From: Oscillospiraceae bacterium
GTDB lineage: Bacteria; Bacillota; Clostridia; Oscillospirales; CAG-272
Length of the DNA stretch: 36,825 bases
NCBI GenBank assembly: GCA_015064135.1
Contig: SVSU01000007.1
Span: 1 to 36,825 of the forward strand
Direction: 5' to 3'
This document shows positions 7,378 through 16,784 of the stretch, one piece after another. The stretch's first letter is position 1. Every line of letters starts with the position of its first letter. The translations under genes and the position numbers were made by a program. A model generated the notes under the pieces. That model was not told the origin of the DNA. It did no database searches and was given only the letters and a program-made list of their open reading frames with translations.

Positions 7378-8250
7378 ATGACAATTACCGAAATTTTCGC
7401 GTCCGAGTTCCTGCTTCGCGTAGTGGGGCGGGCGCTGACAGTTGGGATCCTTGTGTCCCTGTGCGCATCCATGCTTGGCGTGTGCCTTGTAATGAAACGA
7501 TATTCCATGATCGGTGACGGACTGTCCCATGTGGGATTTTTTGCCCTTGCCCTTTCCGCCGTGGCAGGTGTGGGCGCTGCTTATTCCATGGAATTTTCCA
7601 TTCCCGTTGTGGTGTTGGCGGCAGTGCTTATTCTGCACATGAGCCGCAGGACGGATGGGAAGATCAACGGAGATGCCGCCTGCGCTGTGGTCTCCACGGG
7701 CTCGGTTGCGGTGGGTACGCTGATGTACAACTTCACGGGAGGCAGGAGCGCGGATATCTGCAACTCTCTGTTCGGCTCCGCTTCCGTTGTTACCATTTCC
7801 GATAAGGATATGTGGATCAGTGTGCTCCTTTCCGCGGCGGTGATCCTGTGGTTTGTGTGCTGTGCAAAGAGAATATTCGCCGTTACCTTTGATGAGACTT
7901 TTGCTTCCGCTGCCGGGATCGGTACGGGCGTGTTCAGCGTTCTTATTGCGATTCTGACGGGCGTAACTATCGTGGTGGGCATGAAAATGATGGGTGCCAT
8001 CATGATATCCGCCCTTGTGATTTTCCCCCCCCTTGCGGCGATGCAGGTGGCAAAGAGCTTCCGCGGAACGGTGCTTCTGTCTGCCGCCATGTCCGTTGTA
8101 TGCTTCGTGGTTGGCTTCTTCTTCGCTTGCCGCTTCTCCCTCCAAACGGGTGCGGCGGTTGTGACCTGCGATCTTGTGTGCTTTGTGATTGCGGTGGTTT
8201 ATGCCGCGGTGCGAAGGAGGATCGGGCTTATTGCCGCAGGAAGAAAATGA
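7378..8250 (+). CDS. Metal ABC transporter permease (ZnuB-like)
   Basis: Polytopic protein with MIGDGLSHVGFFAL and ALVIFPPLAAMQVAKSFR, typical of ABC-3 permeases. Start adjusted to MTITEIF. Confidence 0.93.
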   Translation: MTITEIFASEFLLRVVGRALTVGILVSLCASMLGVCLVMKRYSMIGDGLSHVGFFALALSAVAGVGAAYSMEFSIPVVVLAAVLILHMSRRTDGKINGDAACAVVSTGSVAVGTLMYNFTGGRSADICNSLFGSASVVTISDKDMWISVLLSAAVILWFVCCAKRIFAVTFDETFASAAGIGTGVFSVLIAILTGVTIVVGMKMMGAIMISALVIFPPLAAMQVAKSFRGTVLLSAAMSVVCFVVGFFFACRFSLQTGAAVVTCDLVCFVIAVVYAAVRRRIGLIAAGRK

Positions 8251-8261
8251 AATGAATAAAT

Positions 8262-8307
8262 AAAAGCAGCTATTCGCGGTCGTGAAACCCGAATAACTGC
8301 TTTTTGT
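8262..8307. terminator. Bidirectional Rho-independent terminator between convergent genes
   Basis: AAAAGCAGcTATTCG...CGAATAaCTGCTTTTT stem flanked by A and T tracts. Confidence 0.85.
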
Positions 8308-8335
8308 TATGTTTGAGTTTTTGCGAGAGGCGTTG

Positions 8336-10579
8336 TTACGCCTTTTTCACCATACCCGAATCCTGCTTCTGAGCCATAACCAGTCTCCAGTAGAAGCCCT
8401 TCAGATCAAGGAGCTCCTGGTGTGTGCCGCATTCTACAAGGTGTCCCTTGTCGAGAACGATAAGACGGTCGGCGTTGCGGAGGGTGGAGAGACGGTGAGC
8501 AATGGCGAAGGTGGTTCTGTCCTTGGTAAGCTTGTTGATGGCGTCCTGGATCAGCTTTTCCGTTTCTGTGTCAAGAGCTGCTGTTGCCTCGTCCAGAATG
8601 AGTATTCTCGGGTCGTGGATCAGCGCGCGGGCAATAGCCACTCTCTGACGCTCACCGCCCGAGAGGGAGTAGCCCTTTTCGCCTACCATGGTGTTGTAAC
8701 CCTCGGGCAGGCTGACGATGAAGTCGTGTGCGTTTGCCAGTCGTGCGGCGGCAACTACTTCCTCATCCGTTGCGTGGGGCTTTGCGTACTTAATGTTGTC
8801 GCGGATGGAGCCCGAGAACAGGTGTGTTTCCTGCAGAACGATACCGATCTGAGAACGGAGGGCGTTCTGGGAGATATCCTTGATATTTACATGGTCGATG
8901 ACGATTTCACCTTCGTTTACATCATACAAACGCATGAGCAAATTGATCAGCGTGGTCTTTCCGGAGCCGGAGTGACCGACAATACCGATCATCTCACCCT
9001 TCTTGATGTCAAGATTGATGTTTTCAAGAACGGGGTTGTAGCTGTCATAGCCGAAGGTTACGTTGCGGAGGCTGATGTCTCCTTCGATGGCAATGTCGAT
9101 AGGCAGTCCGATGTCCGCTACCTCGGGTTCATCCTCCAGGATCTCCAGCACCTTGTCGAGAGAGGTGATAAAGGTGGGGATTCTTCTTGTGATAAGGGTG
9201 ATGGACATGAGAGGACCGTAGATGATGTTGGCATAGGAGTTGAACTGGTGAAGATCACCGTAGCTCATAAGCCCTTTGAACAGCATATAGTTGCCGTAGA
9301 ACAGGATCAGATAGCTTCCGAAACGAATGGCAAAGGAGAGGATGCTGAAGATGGCATCAAAATATTTTTGGTCGGATTCCAACTGAACATGGTAATAGTC
9401 GGAATAATTGTGGTATTTTTTGACCTCACCTTTTTCGTTTCCGAAGGTCTTTACTACACGGATGCCGTTGAAAACATCCTGCAGGAACTGGTTTACACGA
9501 TTCAGTCTGCGCCAGCATTTCCTGTTTCTGATCGTCATAACAGCCCAGAATTTGTATACCAGGAAAACAACAAGGGGAAGGGGTGCGACAACAAACAGAC
9601 TCATCAGCGGATTCAGCATAAGCAGAAGGAGCATTCCGAGAACGATGGAGACGATTTGGATAAAAAAGCTCGGAAGATCCATGACCATGAAAGACTGGAT
9701 CACGACAGCGTCGTTTGTGATTCTTCCCATCAGGTCTCCTGTCGCTTTTTTGGAAACGGAGGAGATGGAGAGTGTCTGGATCTTTTCGTAGATCAGAGTT
9801 CGCATCATCAGCATGAACTTGTTACCCGAGAGGGCAGAGAATCGGTTTTGGATGATGGAAAGGATTCTCTGAACAAGGTCGATGGCGATGATGGAGATGA
9901 AAATGAGCAGGAAGGGACGGAGCTTGGGGGAAAGGATGGAAAGCCCTTCCTCATAAAAGGTATCGTTGGTAAGGAAATTGTCAACCGCTACCTTCTGAAT
10001 GGCAGGAAGAACAAACTGAATGATAAGGGTAATGACGGACACGATCAGGGGGAAGAACATCATGAAGCGAAGCCCCTTCGTCAATCCCCACAGTTTTCGA
10101 TAGGTTTCCTTTTTGTCACGGCAGAAGGGGCAGATGGAGGTTCCGCTGATGAAGGGGCGACCGCACTTCTGGCAGAAACGCTCATCCTCATGGTTTACCA
10201 CAGGATCTCCCGGTGCTTTCTTTGCTCTGAGCTTTTCGGCGAGCTCTTCGCAGGCATGGACCATGACGGAATAACGGGGCAGATTCTTACCGCTTATGAA
10301 ACGGCAGACAAGCGTTGTGCTGCCATCTATAACAGCGTAGAATGCACAGTTTCCGTACAGGACTTCGGTGGAAAATTTTGTGCACCGTTCCAGTTCATAG
10401 GTGCTCTGAACCTCACCGTTCAGGATGCAGTAGATCTTTCGATCCGTTATGACGGTAAATCCGTTTACAAAACGGTCATCCAGTATGTTGAACGGGATGC
10501 AGTACATCATTTTTTCATTTCCGGCGACGGCGGCATAGGCTTTGGCGTCCGCTTCCGGAAGATCGTACATCAGTTTCAT
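8336..10579 (-). CDS. ABC transporter with fused TMD-NBD, an N-terminal extra domain and a zinc ribbon
   Basis: CQKCGRPFISGTSICPFC ribbon followed by a type-I exporter TMD and an NBD (GHSGSGKTT, LSGGERQRVAIARALI, ILDEATAALD). Confidence 0.93.
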   Translation of the reverse strand: MKLMYDLPEADAKAYAAVAGNEKMMYCIPFNILDDRFVNGFTVITDRKIYCILNGEVQSTYELERCTKFSTEVLYGNCAFYAVIDGSTTLVCRFISGKNLPRYSVMVHACEELAEKLRAKKAPGDPVVNHEDERFCQKCGRPFISGTSICPFCRDKKETYRKLWGLTKGLRFMMFFPLIVSVITLIIQFVLPAIQKVAVDNFLTNDTFYEEGLSILSPKLRPFLLIFISIIAIDLVQRILSIIQNRFSALSGNKFMLMMRTLIYEKIQTLSISSVSKKATGDLMGRITNDAVVIQSFMVMDLPSFFIQIVSIVLGMLLLLMLNPLMSLFVVAPLPLVVFLVYKFWAVMTIRNRKCWRRLNRVNQFLQDVFNGIRVVKTFGNEKGEVKKYHNYSDYYHVQLESDQKYFDAIFSILSFAIRFGSYLILFYGNYMLFKGLMSYGDLHQFNSYANIIYGPLMSITLITRRIPTFITSLDKVLEILEDEPEVADIGLPIDIAIEGDISLRNVTFGYDSYNPVLENINLDIKKGEMIGIVGHSGSGKTTLINLLMRLYDVNEGEIVIDHVNIKDISQNALRSQIGIVLQETHLFSGSIRDNIKYAKPHATDEEVVAAARLANAHDFIVSLPEGYNTMVGEKGYSLSGGERQRVAIARALIHDPRILILDEATAALDTETEKLIQDAINKLTKDRTTFAIAHRLSTLRNADRLIVLDKGHLVECGTHQELLDLKGFYWRLVMAQKQDSGMVKKA

Positions 10580-10694
10580 TTTTTATTACTGTATTGGCGG
10601 AGCCGGAAAGCTTGCCAACACTTCCTTTCTTTGTACTTTGCCATTCCTCCGGAGAAAAGACCGGAAAGGGCGGCGGAAAGGTTTGAGACCAAAC

Positions 10695-11342
10695 TCAGAG
10701 ATATATTTCAATAAATCTGTAACTTGTGCGATCCAGTTTTTTGGGATCGGGAATGATGAAGGCGTTACCGTCCATATCGGAGATAAATACGCGTTTGTCT
10801 TCCAGAACACGAACGTTGTTGTAGGGGGAATTCAGCGTCATGGAAACTTTGCCGGCGGTGGTTTCCACATCCCAGTAGCTGTAACCGAACTTGTCTTTTA
10901 TGGAGTTTATCTTTGTGATTTCGGGGGTGAAGTAACGAAGCTCCAATTCGGCGTTCAAAAGATTAAAGGTCGCGCCCTCAAATATTCTGATGTCACGAAT
11001 CATGCCGATCTCAGCCCCTCTGCCCTTCTTTCGGGAGTCGGGTTCGCGGACGGAGATGAATTCGTTGGGGGCGGATACGGGGAAGGAACGGCGGAGAACA
11101 ACGCGTTCAAAGAACTCCTCCTGCCCTTCGGCGTTGATGATCTTCAGAGAAACCAGTCCACCTTCGGATGCGGTGAACCATGCATTCTTCGGGGTAAGAT
11201 CAATGGATTCTCTCTTTTTGAACAGCTCATCTGTGTCGATTTCGCCGTTCTCGTCGGCTTCGGCAGCTTTGGTTTCAGCCTGTTTGCTGTCTGCCTTGAT
11301 TTCCGCTTTCTTGTTTTCTTCTTTTATGTTATTCTTAGCCAT
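10695..11342 (-). CDS. DUF1854 family protein
   Basis: Lys/Glu-rich N-terminus, then a DUF1854-like core (GAEIGMIRDIRIFE...LNAELELRYFTPEITKI...YSYWDVETTAG). Sits between two ABC exporter genes, as known for this family. Confidence 0.8.
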   Translation of the reverse strand: MAKNNIKEENKKAEIKADSKQAETKAAEADENGEIDTDELFKKRESIDLTPKNAWFTASEGGLVSLKIINAEGQEEFFERVVLRRSFPVSAPNEFISVREPDSRKKGRGAEIGMIRDIRIFEGATFNLLNAELELRYFTPEITKINSIKDKFGYSYWDVETTAGKVSMTLNSPYNNVRVLEDKRVFISDMDGNAFIIPDPKKLDRTSYRFIEIYL

Positions 11343-11420
11343 AATGATACCTCATTTCATGGGATGTTTCAAATCCCGGTTTCCTGCGGCTTGATTTTTG
11401 TGTTTTAAGTGAATGTTTTA

Positions 11421-11658
11421 GCCCGTGGGGGCTTCCCTCTTGTGTAACCAAATTTCGACTGCCTCCATCCTCGTGGGATATCTTACGCTCCCAGCTAAAG
11501 AAGTGCCGAGTTTGCCTGTGGGGGCTTCCCCACCCGAGATTGCCCGTGGGGGCTTCCCCAACTTGTGTAACCAAATTTCGACAGCCTCCACCGTCGGGGG
11601 ATGTCATGCGCTCCCCACTAAAGAAGCGGCGAGATTGCCCGTGGGGGCTTCCCCACTA
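11421..11658. repeat. Interspersed hairpin repeats: four GCCYGTGGGGGCTTCCCY motifs and two units of about 95 nt
   Basis: Motif at 11421, 11514, 11542 and 11637. The intervening units share TTGTGTAACCAAATTTCGAC(T/A)GCCTCCA...CTAAAGAAG(T/C)G(C/G)CGAG. Confidence 0.88.
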
Positions 11659-14046
11659 GGTTCCGGAGAGGACTTTGGACATGGCTTCGGATTGGAGGGT
11701 GTAGAGCTTGTAGTAGACGCCTTTGCGTGCGAGGAGCTCTTCGGGTGCGCCTTCCTCGGCGATCTCTCCGTTTTCGATGGCGAAGAGGTAGTTGCAGTCC
11801 TTCAGGGTGGAGAGACGATGGGCAATGGTGATGCAGGTGCGTCCCTTAACCAGACGGGAGAGCGCATCGCTGATCAGACGCTCCGTTTCCGTGTCCATAG
11901 CGGCTGTCGCCTCGTCAAGAATCAGAATGGAGGGGGAGAGAAGGAGCGCTCTTGCAATGGAAACTCTCTGACGCTCACCGCCCGAGAGGGAACGGCTGCC
12001 GATACCGACCATGGTTTCGTAGCCCTCCGGCAGACGGATGATGAAGTCGTGGGCGTTTGCTGCTTTCGCCGCCGCGATCACCTCATCCATAGTTGCATCG
12101 GGCCGCGCGTAGCGAATGTTGTCCGCAATGGTGCCGCGGAACAGGAAGATCTCCTGAGACACAATGGCAATATTTCTGCGGATGCAATCCGTCTTAATGT
12201 TTTTCATATCCACACCGTCGATGAGGATAGAGCCCGTGATGGGGTCATACATACGGGTGATCAGGTTGGCAATGGTGCTCTTTCCGCTTCCCGTGTGCCC
12301 CACCAGACCGATGTTGTCTCCGGCGTTAATTTTAATGTTTACATCCTTCAGAATGGGACGGTTCGGGTTGTAGTGGAAGGAAACGTTCTTGAATTCGATG
12401 TTTCCGTCAAATTTTGGCATATCCACCGCATTTGGCGCATCCAGAATGTCCGGTACCTGATCCAGCACTTCAAACATACGGTTTGCCGCGTTCAGTACGT
12501 CTGTCACCTGATCTGTGAAGGTGGAGAAGAACTGCAGGGGGGCAAAGATCATGCCGATGTAGCCCAGATATGTAACAAAGTCACCGTAGGTCATCTGCTT
12601 GCCCATGACCTGCAGACCGCCGTAACCCCAGATCATCTGGGAGGAGAGACCGATAAGCAGTCCCACAACGGGGAAGATGGTCAGTGCGGTCAGATTGACC
12701 TTCAGATTTGCCTTATAGAGCCTGTTTGCGTAGCCCGAGAAACGGTAGGTTTCCTCCGCTTCCTTTGCGAATGCCTTTACAACGCGGATTCCGCTTAACG
12801 AGTCGCTGAGCATTGAGCTCATGGAGGAGTGGGCGCGCCACTGCTTCGTGTACATACGGCCCATCTTAGGCAGAGCGACACGGAAGATGAGGATAATAAT
12901 GGGGACGGGGATGAATACGATAAGGGTCATTTTCCAGTTCAAGAAGAACAGGAAGAATGTGAGACCGATAAAGTTGATAACGTTGATGATGAATGTGGGT
13001 ACACTTCCCACAAAGAAAGCGCGGATTCGGTCTACATCGTAGTCAACACGGCTGATCAGTCGTCCCGTCGGGTTCTGATTGAAATAAGACAGCGACAGCT
13101 CCATGATGGCATCGAAGATGGTCTGCTTCATGTTCTTCGCCATGCGGAAGGACATCTTCGCGTTTGCCCAGTTCTGCAGGAGTCCGATACCCAGGGATAC
13201 CAGTGCCAGACCGAAGATTGCAGAAAGGACGGTGAACAGCATGGTCAGATTGTGCCACTTGCCGTTGGGGTCAATTACATTGTCGTATAAGAGCTGACCG
13301 CTTAAAATCGGATTGGTAAGGGAGATGGCGGACGTGGCAAGCATACAGAAAATGACGAGACCCACATATGCCTTAAAGGGAGCGAGGAAGCCGAGCAGTC
13401 GTTTCACAACGGCATTCTTCTTGACGCAGTGAGTGCATACCTTGCGGAACTGATTTTCGTATACCTTGCCGCATTTCGGGCACTTCGCGTTGAACTGATC
13501 GAAGATCTGATCCTCTTCGGTAATCTCGTCTCCCCGGAACAGACGCTCTGCAATGTCGCAGAAAGCAAAGAGTTTCTGCCTCTTGGTGTTGGTGCAGAAG
13601 GCGGCGACCTCCGTTGAGGCACCTTCGTCCCATGCAGCCATTGCCGCATCTGCCGCCTCGGATTCCATTCCCTCCGTGTCCGGACGAGCTGCTGTGTGGT
13701 TCTGATACAGCAGTCGGTTCGAGGACATAAAGGTGTCCACCGACAGATCCGAAATATAGTCGAAGGAGAGCTCGTCAAGGTAGGAAACCTTCAATGCATT
13801 TTCCTTTTTGCCGAAATTCTCAAAATTTCCGTGTGAATGCTTCTTCGTGCCCTTCGGGATGGACCCGGGGTCGGCAAGAAGGCGGATGATGGAGTGTGTC
13901 TCGGGACGGTAAAGCAGCCAGCTTTCTCCGAAATTCCCATCAAAATCAAGGTCCATCTGAATGGCGATGGCAACATCTTCCTCGGACAGCCCATGCTCAC
14001 GCAGAGCAGCGACGGCGGCCTCTGATAATTTGTCAAGCGGAAGCAT
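11656..14046 (-). CDS. ABC transporter with fused TMD-NBD, an N-terminal extension and a zinc ribbon
   Basis: CPKCGKVYENQFRKVCTHC ribbon, exporter TMD, NBD with GHTGSGKST, LSGGERQRVSIARALL, ILDEATAAMD. Confidence 0.93.
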   Translation of the reverse strand: MLPLDKLSEAAVAALREHGLSEEDVAIAIQMDLDFDGNFGESWLLYRPETHSIIRLLADPGSIPKGTKKHSHGNFENFGKKENALKVSYLDELSFDYISDLSVDTFMSSNRLLYQNHTAARPDTEGMESEAADAAMAAWDEGASTEVAAFCTNTKRQKLFAFCDIAERLFRGDEITEEDQIFDQFNAKCPKCGKVYENQFRKVCTHCVKKNAVVKRLLGFLAPFKAYVGLVIFCMLATSAISLTNPILSGQLLYDNVIDPNGKWHNLTMLFTVLSAIFGLALVSLGIGLLQNWANAKMSFRMAKNMKQTIFDAIMELSLSYFNQNPTGRLISRVDYDVDRIRAFFVGSVPTFIINVINFIGLTFFLFFLNWKMTLIVFIPVPIIILIFRVALPKMGRMYTKQWRAHSSMSSMLSDSLSGIRVVKAFAKEAEETYRFSGYANRLYKANLKVNLTALTIFPVVGLLIGLSSQMIWGYGGLQVMGKQMTYGDFVTYLGYIGMIFAPLQFFSTFTDQVTDVLNAANRMFEVLDQVPDILDAPNAVDMPKFDGNIEFKNVSFHYNPNRPILKDVNIKINAGDNIGLVGHTGSGKSTIANLITRMYDPITGSILIDGVDMKNIKTDCIRRNIAIVSQEIFLFRGTIADNIRYARPDATMDEVIAAAKAANAHDFIIRLPEGYETMVGIGSRSLSGGERQRVSIARALLLSPSILILDEATAAMDTETERLISDALSRLVKGRTCITIAHRLSTLKDCNYLFAIENGEIAEEGAPEELLARKGVYYKLYTLQSEAMSKVLSGT

Positions 14047-14357
14047 AGTGAATCCCTCCGTGCCCCTTTTTGGGGATTTCTTAAAGTCTTTTTGTTGTTA
14101 AGAGCCTTTTTGTGCGTATTGTCAAGAAAAATTTTCTTTCTGTATATTCACAGGAAGGCACTTTTGTGCTATAATTGCATATGAACGGATGGAGCCGAAC
14201 CGATTCGGTTACTATATTTATATAATATAAGAATCTCGCAGGCGATTCCATGCGTTTGCATAATGATAACAATATCGGACGGAAATTGCAACCCCTTTTT
14301 TCAAAAAAAATGACTTTCGGTGATAGTGACAAAAATCCCGTATTTTAAGAGGGCAAA

Positions 14358-14705
14358 ATGTTCAAAAAAATCAAACGACTGCTCGGCGGAAAAAACGAAA
14401 ACAGCAAGCGTTACAGAAGTGACTTTGCCGATTATCTGAACGGTAAGAGCCTGAAGTGTGTGACGGAGCGCGTAAACGGCATTGAAGAAGTGATCGGCCA
14501 CAAGGGAGCCATCATCCGACGTGATGACGAGCTTTTGGTATACGCCAGTCAGGAGGTTCTTCTGCGCACAAAGGTGTGGGATCTTCAGGCAGGCGAGCTT
14601 TTGTCCCTTGAGGGTGTGGTCATCACTGCCCCCGATATGGAACACGGTGGGGAGGAGCGCACCATTATCGCCTATTACAGTTACTGGAGAAAATTGGAAG
14701 AGTAG
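14358..14705 (+). CDS. Conserved-looking hypothetical protein, 115 aa
   Basis: Intact ORF 4 bp upstream of an RluA-type gene. Compact soluble protein with no recognised family. Confidence 0.65.
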   Translation: MFKKIKRLLGGKNENSKRYRSDFADYLNGKSLKCVTERVNGIEEVIGHKGAIIRRDDELLVYASQEVLLRTKVWDLQAGELLSLEGVVITAPDMEHGGEERTIIAYYSYWRKLEE

Positions 14706-14708
14706 TCT

Positions 14709-15647
14709 ATGGATATACTGATTGACGGAAATTACGAAGGAATGACCATCAGAGAGGTGCTTACCTCAAAACTGGGGTATTCCTCCAACCTTATAAAAAA
14801 ACTGAAGTTTTCCGAGGGCGGAATCACCGTGAACGGAGGTTTTGTTACGGTGCGCTATGTTCTCCGCCGAGGGGATCTGCTTTCCCTCGGTGTGGAGGAC
14901 AAGGATTCCGATGTGAGCCCGTACACGATTCCATGTGACCTTCCCATTGAGGTGATATTCGAGGATGAGTGGGTGACGGCGGTAAATAAGCCCCATGATA
15001 TGCCTGCGCATCCGTCCCTCGGACATAAGCTGGACACTGTGGCAAATGCCCTCGCCTACCGCTACGGTGACAGACCCTATGTGTTCCGTCCCGTCAACAG
15101 ACTGGACAGGGATACAAGCGGATGTATGCTGACGGCGAACTCTAAGGCGGCGTCTTATAAAATGTACCTCGCCATGACGGAGGGCCGCATCAGAAAGCGG
15201 TATATTGCGGTACTCTGCGGTGTTCCCACTGTAAGGGAGGGGAGGATCGAGACCTATATGCGGCGCGCTGAGGGCAGTATTATTCAAAGGGAGGAGACCG
15301 CACCCGATGACCCCGAGGGGAAGATTGCCATAACGGAGTACAGGGTGCTTTTCGCAAATGATACTTATTCCGTAGCGGAGGCATATCCCATCACGGGACG
15401 CACCCATCAGCTCAGAGTCCAGTTTGCCGGTATGGGCTGTCCCATCGTCGGCGATACTCTCTACGGGAGCGAGTCTCCCCACATCGGACGCCATGCGCTT
15501 CACTGCATCGGAACCACATTTCCCCATCCCGAGGACGGCAGAACGGTAAATGTGACCTCTTCGCTGCCCGAGGATATCCGTGGGCTGACGGAGGCGGTTT
15601 TCGGCTGTGTTCCCGACGCGTTTTTGTGTCAAAAAGAACAGGAGTAA
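14709..15647 (+). CDS. RluA-family pseudouridine synthase
   Basis: S4-like N-terminus, then NKPHDMPAHPS, RPVNRLDRDTSGCMLTA and PITGRTHQLRVQFAGMGCPIVGDTLYG. Confidence 0.95.
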   Translation: MDILIDGNYEGMTIREVLTSKLGYSSNLIKKLKFSEGGITVNGGFVTVRYVLRRGDLLSLGVEDKDSDVSPYTIPCDLPIEVIFEDEWVTAVNKPHDMPAHPSLGHKLDTVANALAYRYGDRPYVFRPVNRLDRDTSGCMLTANSKAASYKMYLAMTEGRIRKRYIAVLCGVPTVREGRIETYMRRAEGSIIQREETAPDDPEGKIAITEYRVLFANDTYSVAEAYPITGRTHQLRVQFAGMGCPIVGDTLYGSESPHIGRHALHCIGTTFPHPEDGRTVNVTSSLPEDIRGLTEAVFGCVPDAFLCQKEQE

Positions 15648-15649
15648 TT

Positions 15650-16759
15650 ATGATTCGTGTTTTGAAGAAAATCAATCAATATGTTCCGACGGCGGCAATG
15701 GTTTTTGCCCTGCTTGCACTGGTTGGGGCGATGCTGCATATAGGGTTTATCATAAGTCCCCGTTTTGCGGATATTTTCAACTTCAGTGTGTCCCATGTTT
15801 TGCGAAGGGGGCTTGCCCTCCTCACGGGATGGTTCCATTTTTCGCTGGCTGAGACCATTGTGCTTTCCGCCCCCGTTATTCTTGTGACGGTGTATGTGAT
15901 CTGCGTAAAAAAATCCATGCGCGGCAAGCGATATTTCATCCGATGCATTGCCGGGATTCTGTCGGTTTTGCTGCTCGTTTACGCAGGCTTTGTGTTTGTG
16001 TTCGCACCCGGTTACAGAGGGGGGACTCTTGATGGGAAGCTGGGTCTTGAGATTGCCGTGGGGGATGACGCGAAGAGCAATCTCTTTACCGCCATGTTTG
16101 CAGTGAGGGACCGGCTGAACGCGCTGGCGGATGAGGTGCTTTACGATAAAGACGGCGCTTCCGTTCGTCCTTACAGTCATGAGGAGGCGGTGCAGCTTTG
16201 CGTGGATGCTTACGGCAAGGTGGAGAAGGAATACGGATTTTTCCGCAATTTCGACAGCTCCGTGAAACGGCTTGTTACATCGGACATCATGACCTACACC
16301 CACATTTCGGGAATGTACACATTCTTTACGGGGGAAGCGAATCTGAATACCAACTATCCCTATTTTGTCAATGTATACACCACGGCTCACGAGATGGCGC
16401 ATCAGAGAGGGATAGCCCGTGAGAATGAGGCGAATTTCATGGCATATCTTGCCTGCATTTCGTCCGACGATCCTTATCTGCAGTACAGCGGTTATCTGAG
16501 TATGTATCAATATCTGGCGCCCCATGTGAGCAGTGCGTCAAAAACCCTTTACAATGAGGCTGTGAAAGGGCTTGACGAGAGGGTGAAGGGCGATCTTGCC
16601 GCATACAGCGAATTTTTCGACAAATACCGCGACAGCACCGCCGCCGAAGTGAGCGATGCGGTGAACAATACCTATCTTGTTCTTCAGGGAACGGAGGGGA
16701 CGGAAAGCTACGGTCTGGTGGTTGACCTTGCCGGGGCTTATCATGCGAAGAAGAAATGA
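15650..16759 (+). CDS. DUF3810-family membrane protein
   Basis: N-terminal TM helices and a HEMAHQRGIARENEANFMAYLAC motif typical of DUF3810. The start at 15650 is preferred over 15626. Confidence 0.85.
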   Translation: MIRVLKKINQYVPTAAMVFALLALVGAMLHIGFIISPRFADIFNFSVSHVLRRGLALLTGWFHFSLAETIVLSAPVILVTVYVICVKKSMRGKRYFIRCIAGILSVLLLVYAGFVFVFAPGYRGGTLDGKLGLEIAVGDDAKSNLFTAMFAVRDRLNALADEVLYDKDGASVRPYSHEEAVQLCVDAYGKVEKEYGFFRNFDSSVKRLVTSDIMTYTHISGMYTFFTGEANLNTNYPYFVNVYTTAHEMAHQRGIARENEANFMAYLACISSDDPYLQYSGYLSMYQYLAPHVSSASKTLYNEAVKGLDERVKGDLAAYSEFFDKYRDSTAAEVSDAVNNTYLVLQGTEGTESYGLVVDLAGAYHAKKK

Positions 16760-16784
16760 GAGCAATCAAAAGGAGGGCATTTTC

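Noticed and set aside
6646-8145. 499-aa minus-strand ORF
   Set aside because: Antisense to the znuC/znuB-like genes; His/Arg-rich low-complexity translation with no domain.
8309-10714. 801-aa plus-strand ORF
   Set aside because: It is antisense to a clear ABC transporter gene; the long frame reflects high-GC codon bias of the real gene.
11335-11607. Minus-strand ORF MTSPDGGGCRNLVTQVGEAPTG...
   Set aside because: Encoded by the hairpin repeat array, with the internal duplication mirrored in the protein; treated as spurious.
11421-11658. GCCCGTGGGGGCTTCCCC motif considered as a CRISPR repeat
   Set aside because: Intervals are unequal (93, 28 and 95 nt) and the intervening units are homologous to each other, unlike CRISPR spacers.
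11425-12798. 457-aa plus-strand ORF
   Set aside because: Antisense to the second ABC transporter and starts in repeat DNA.
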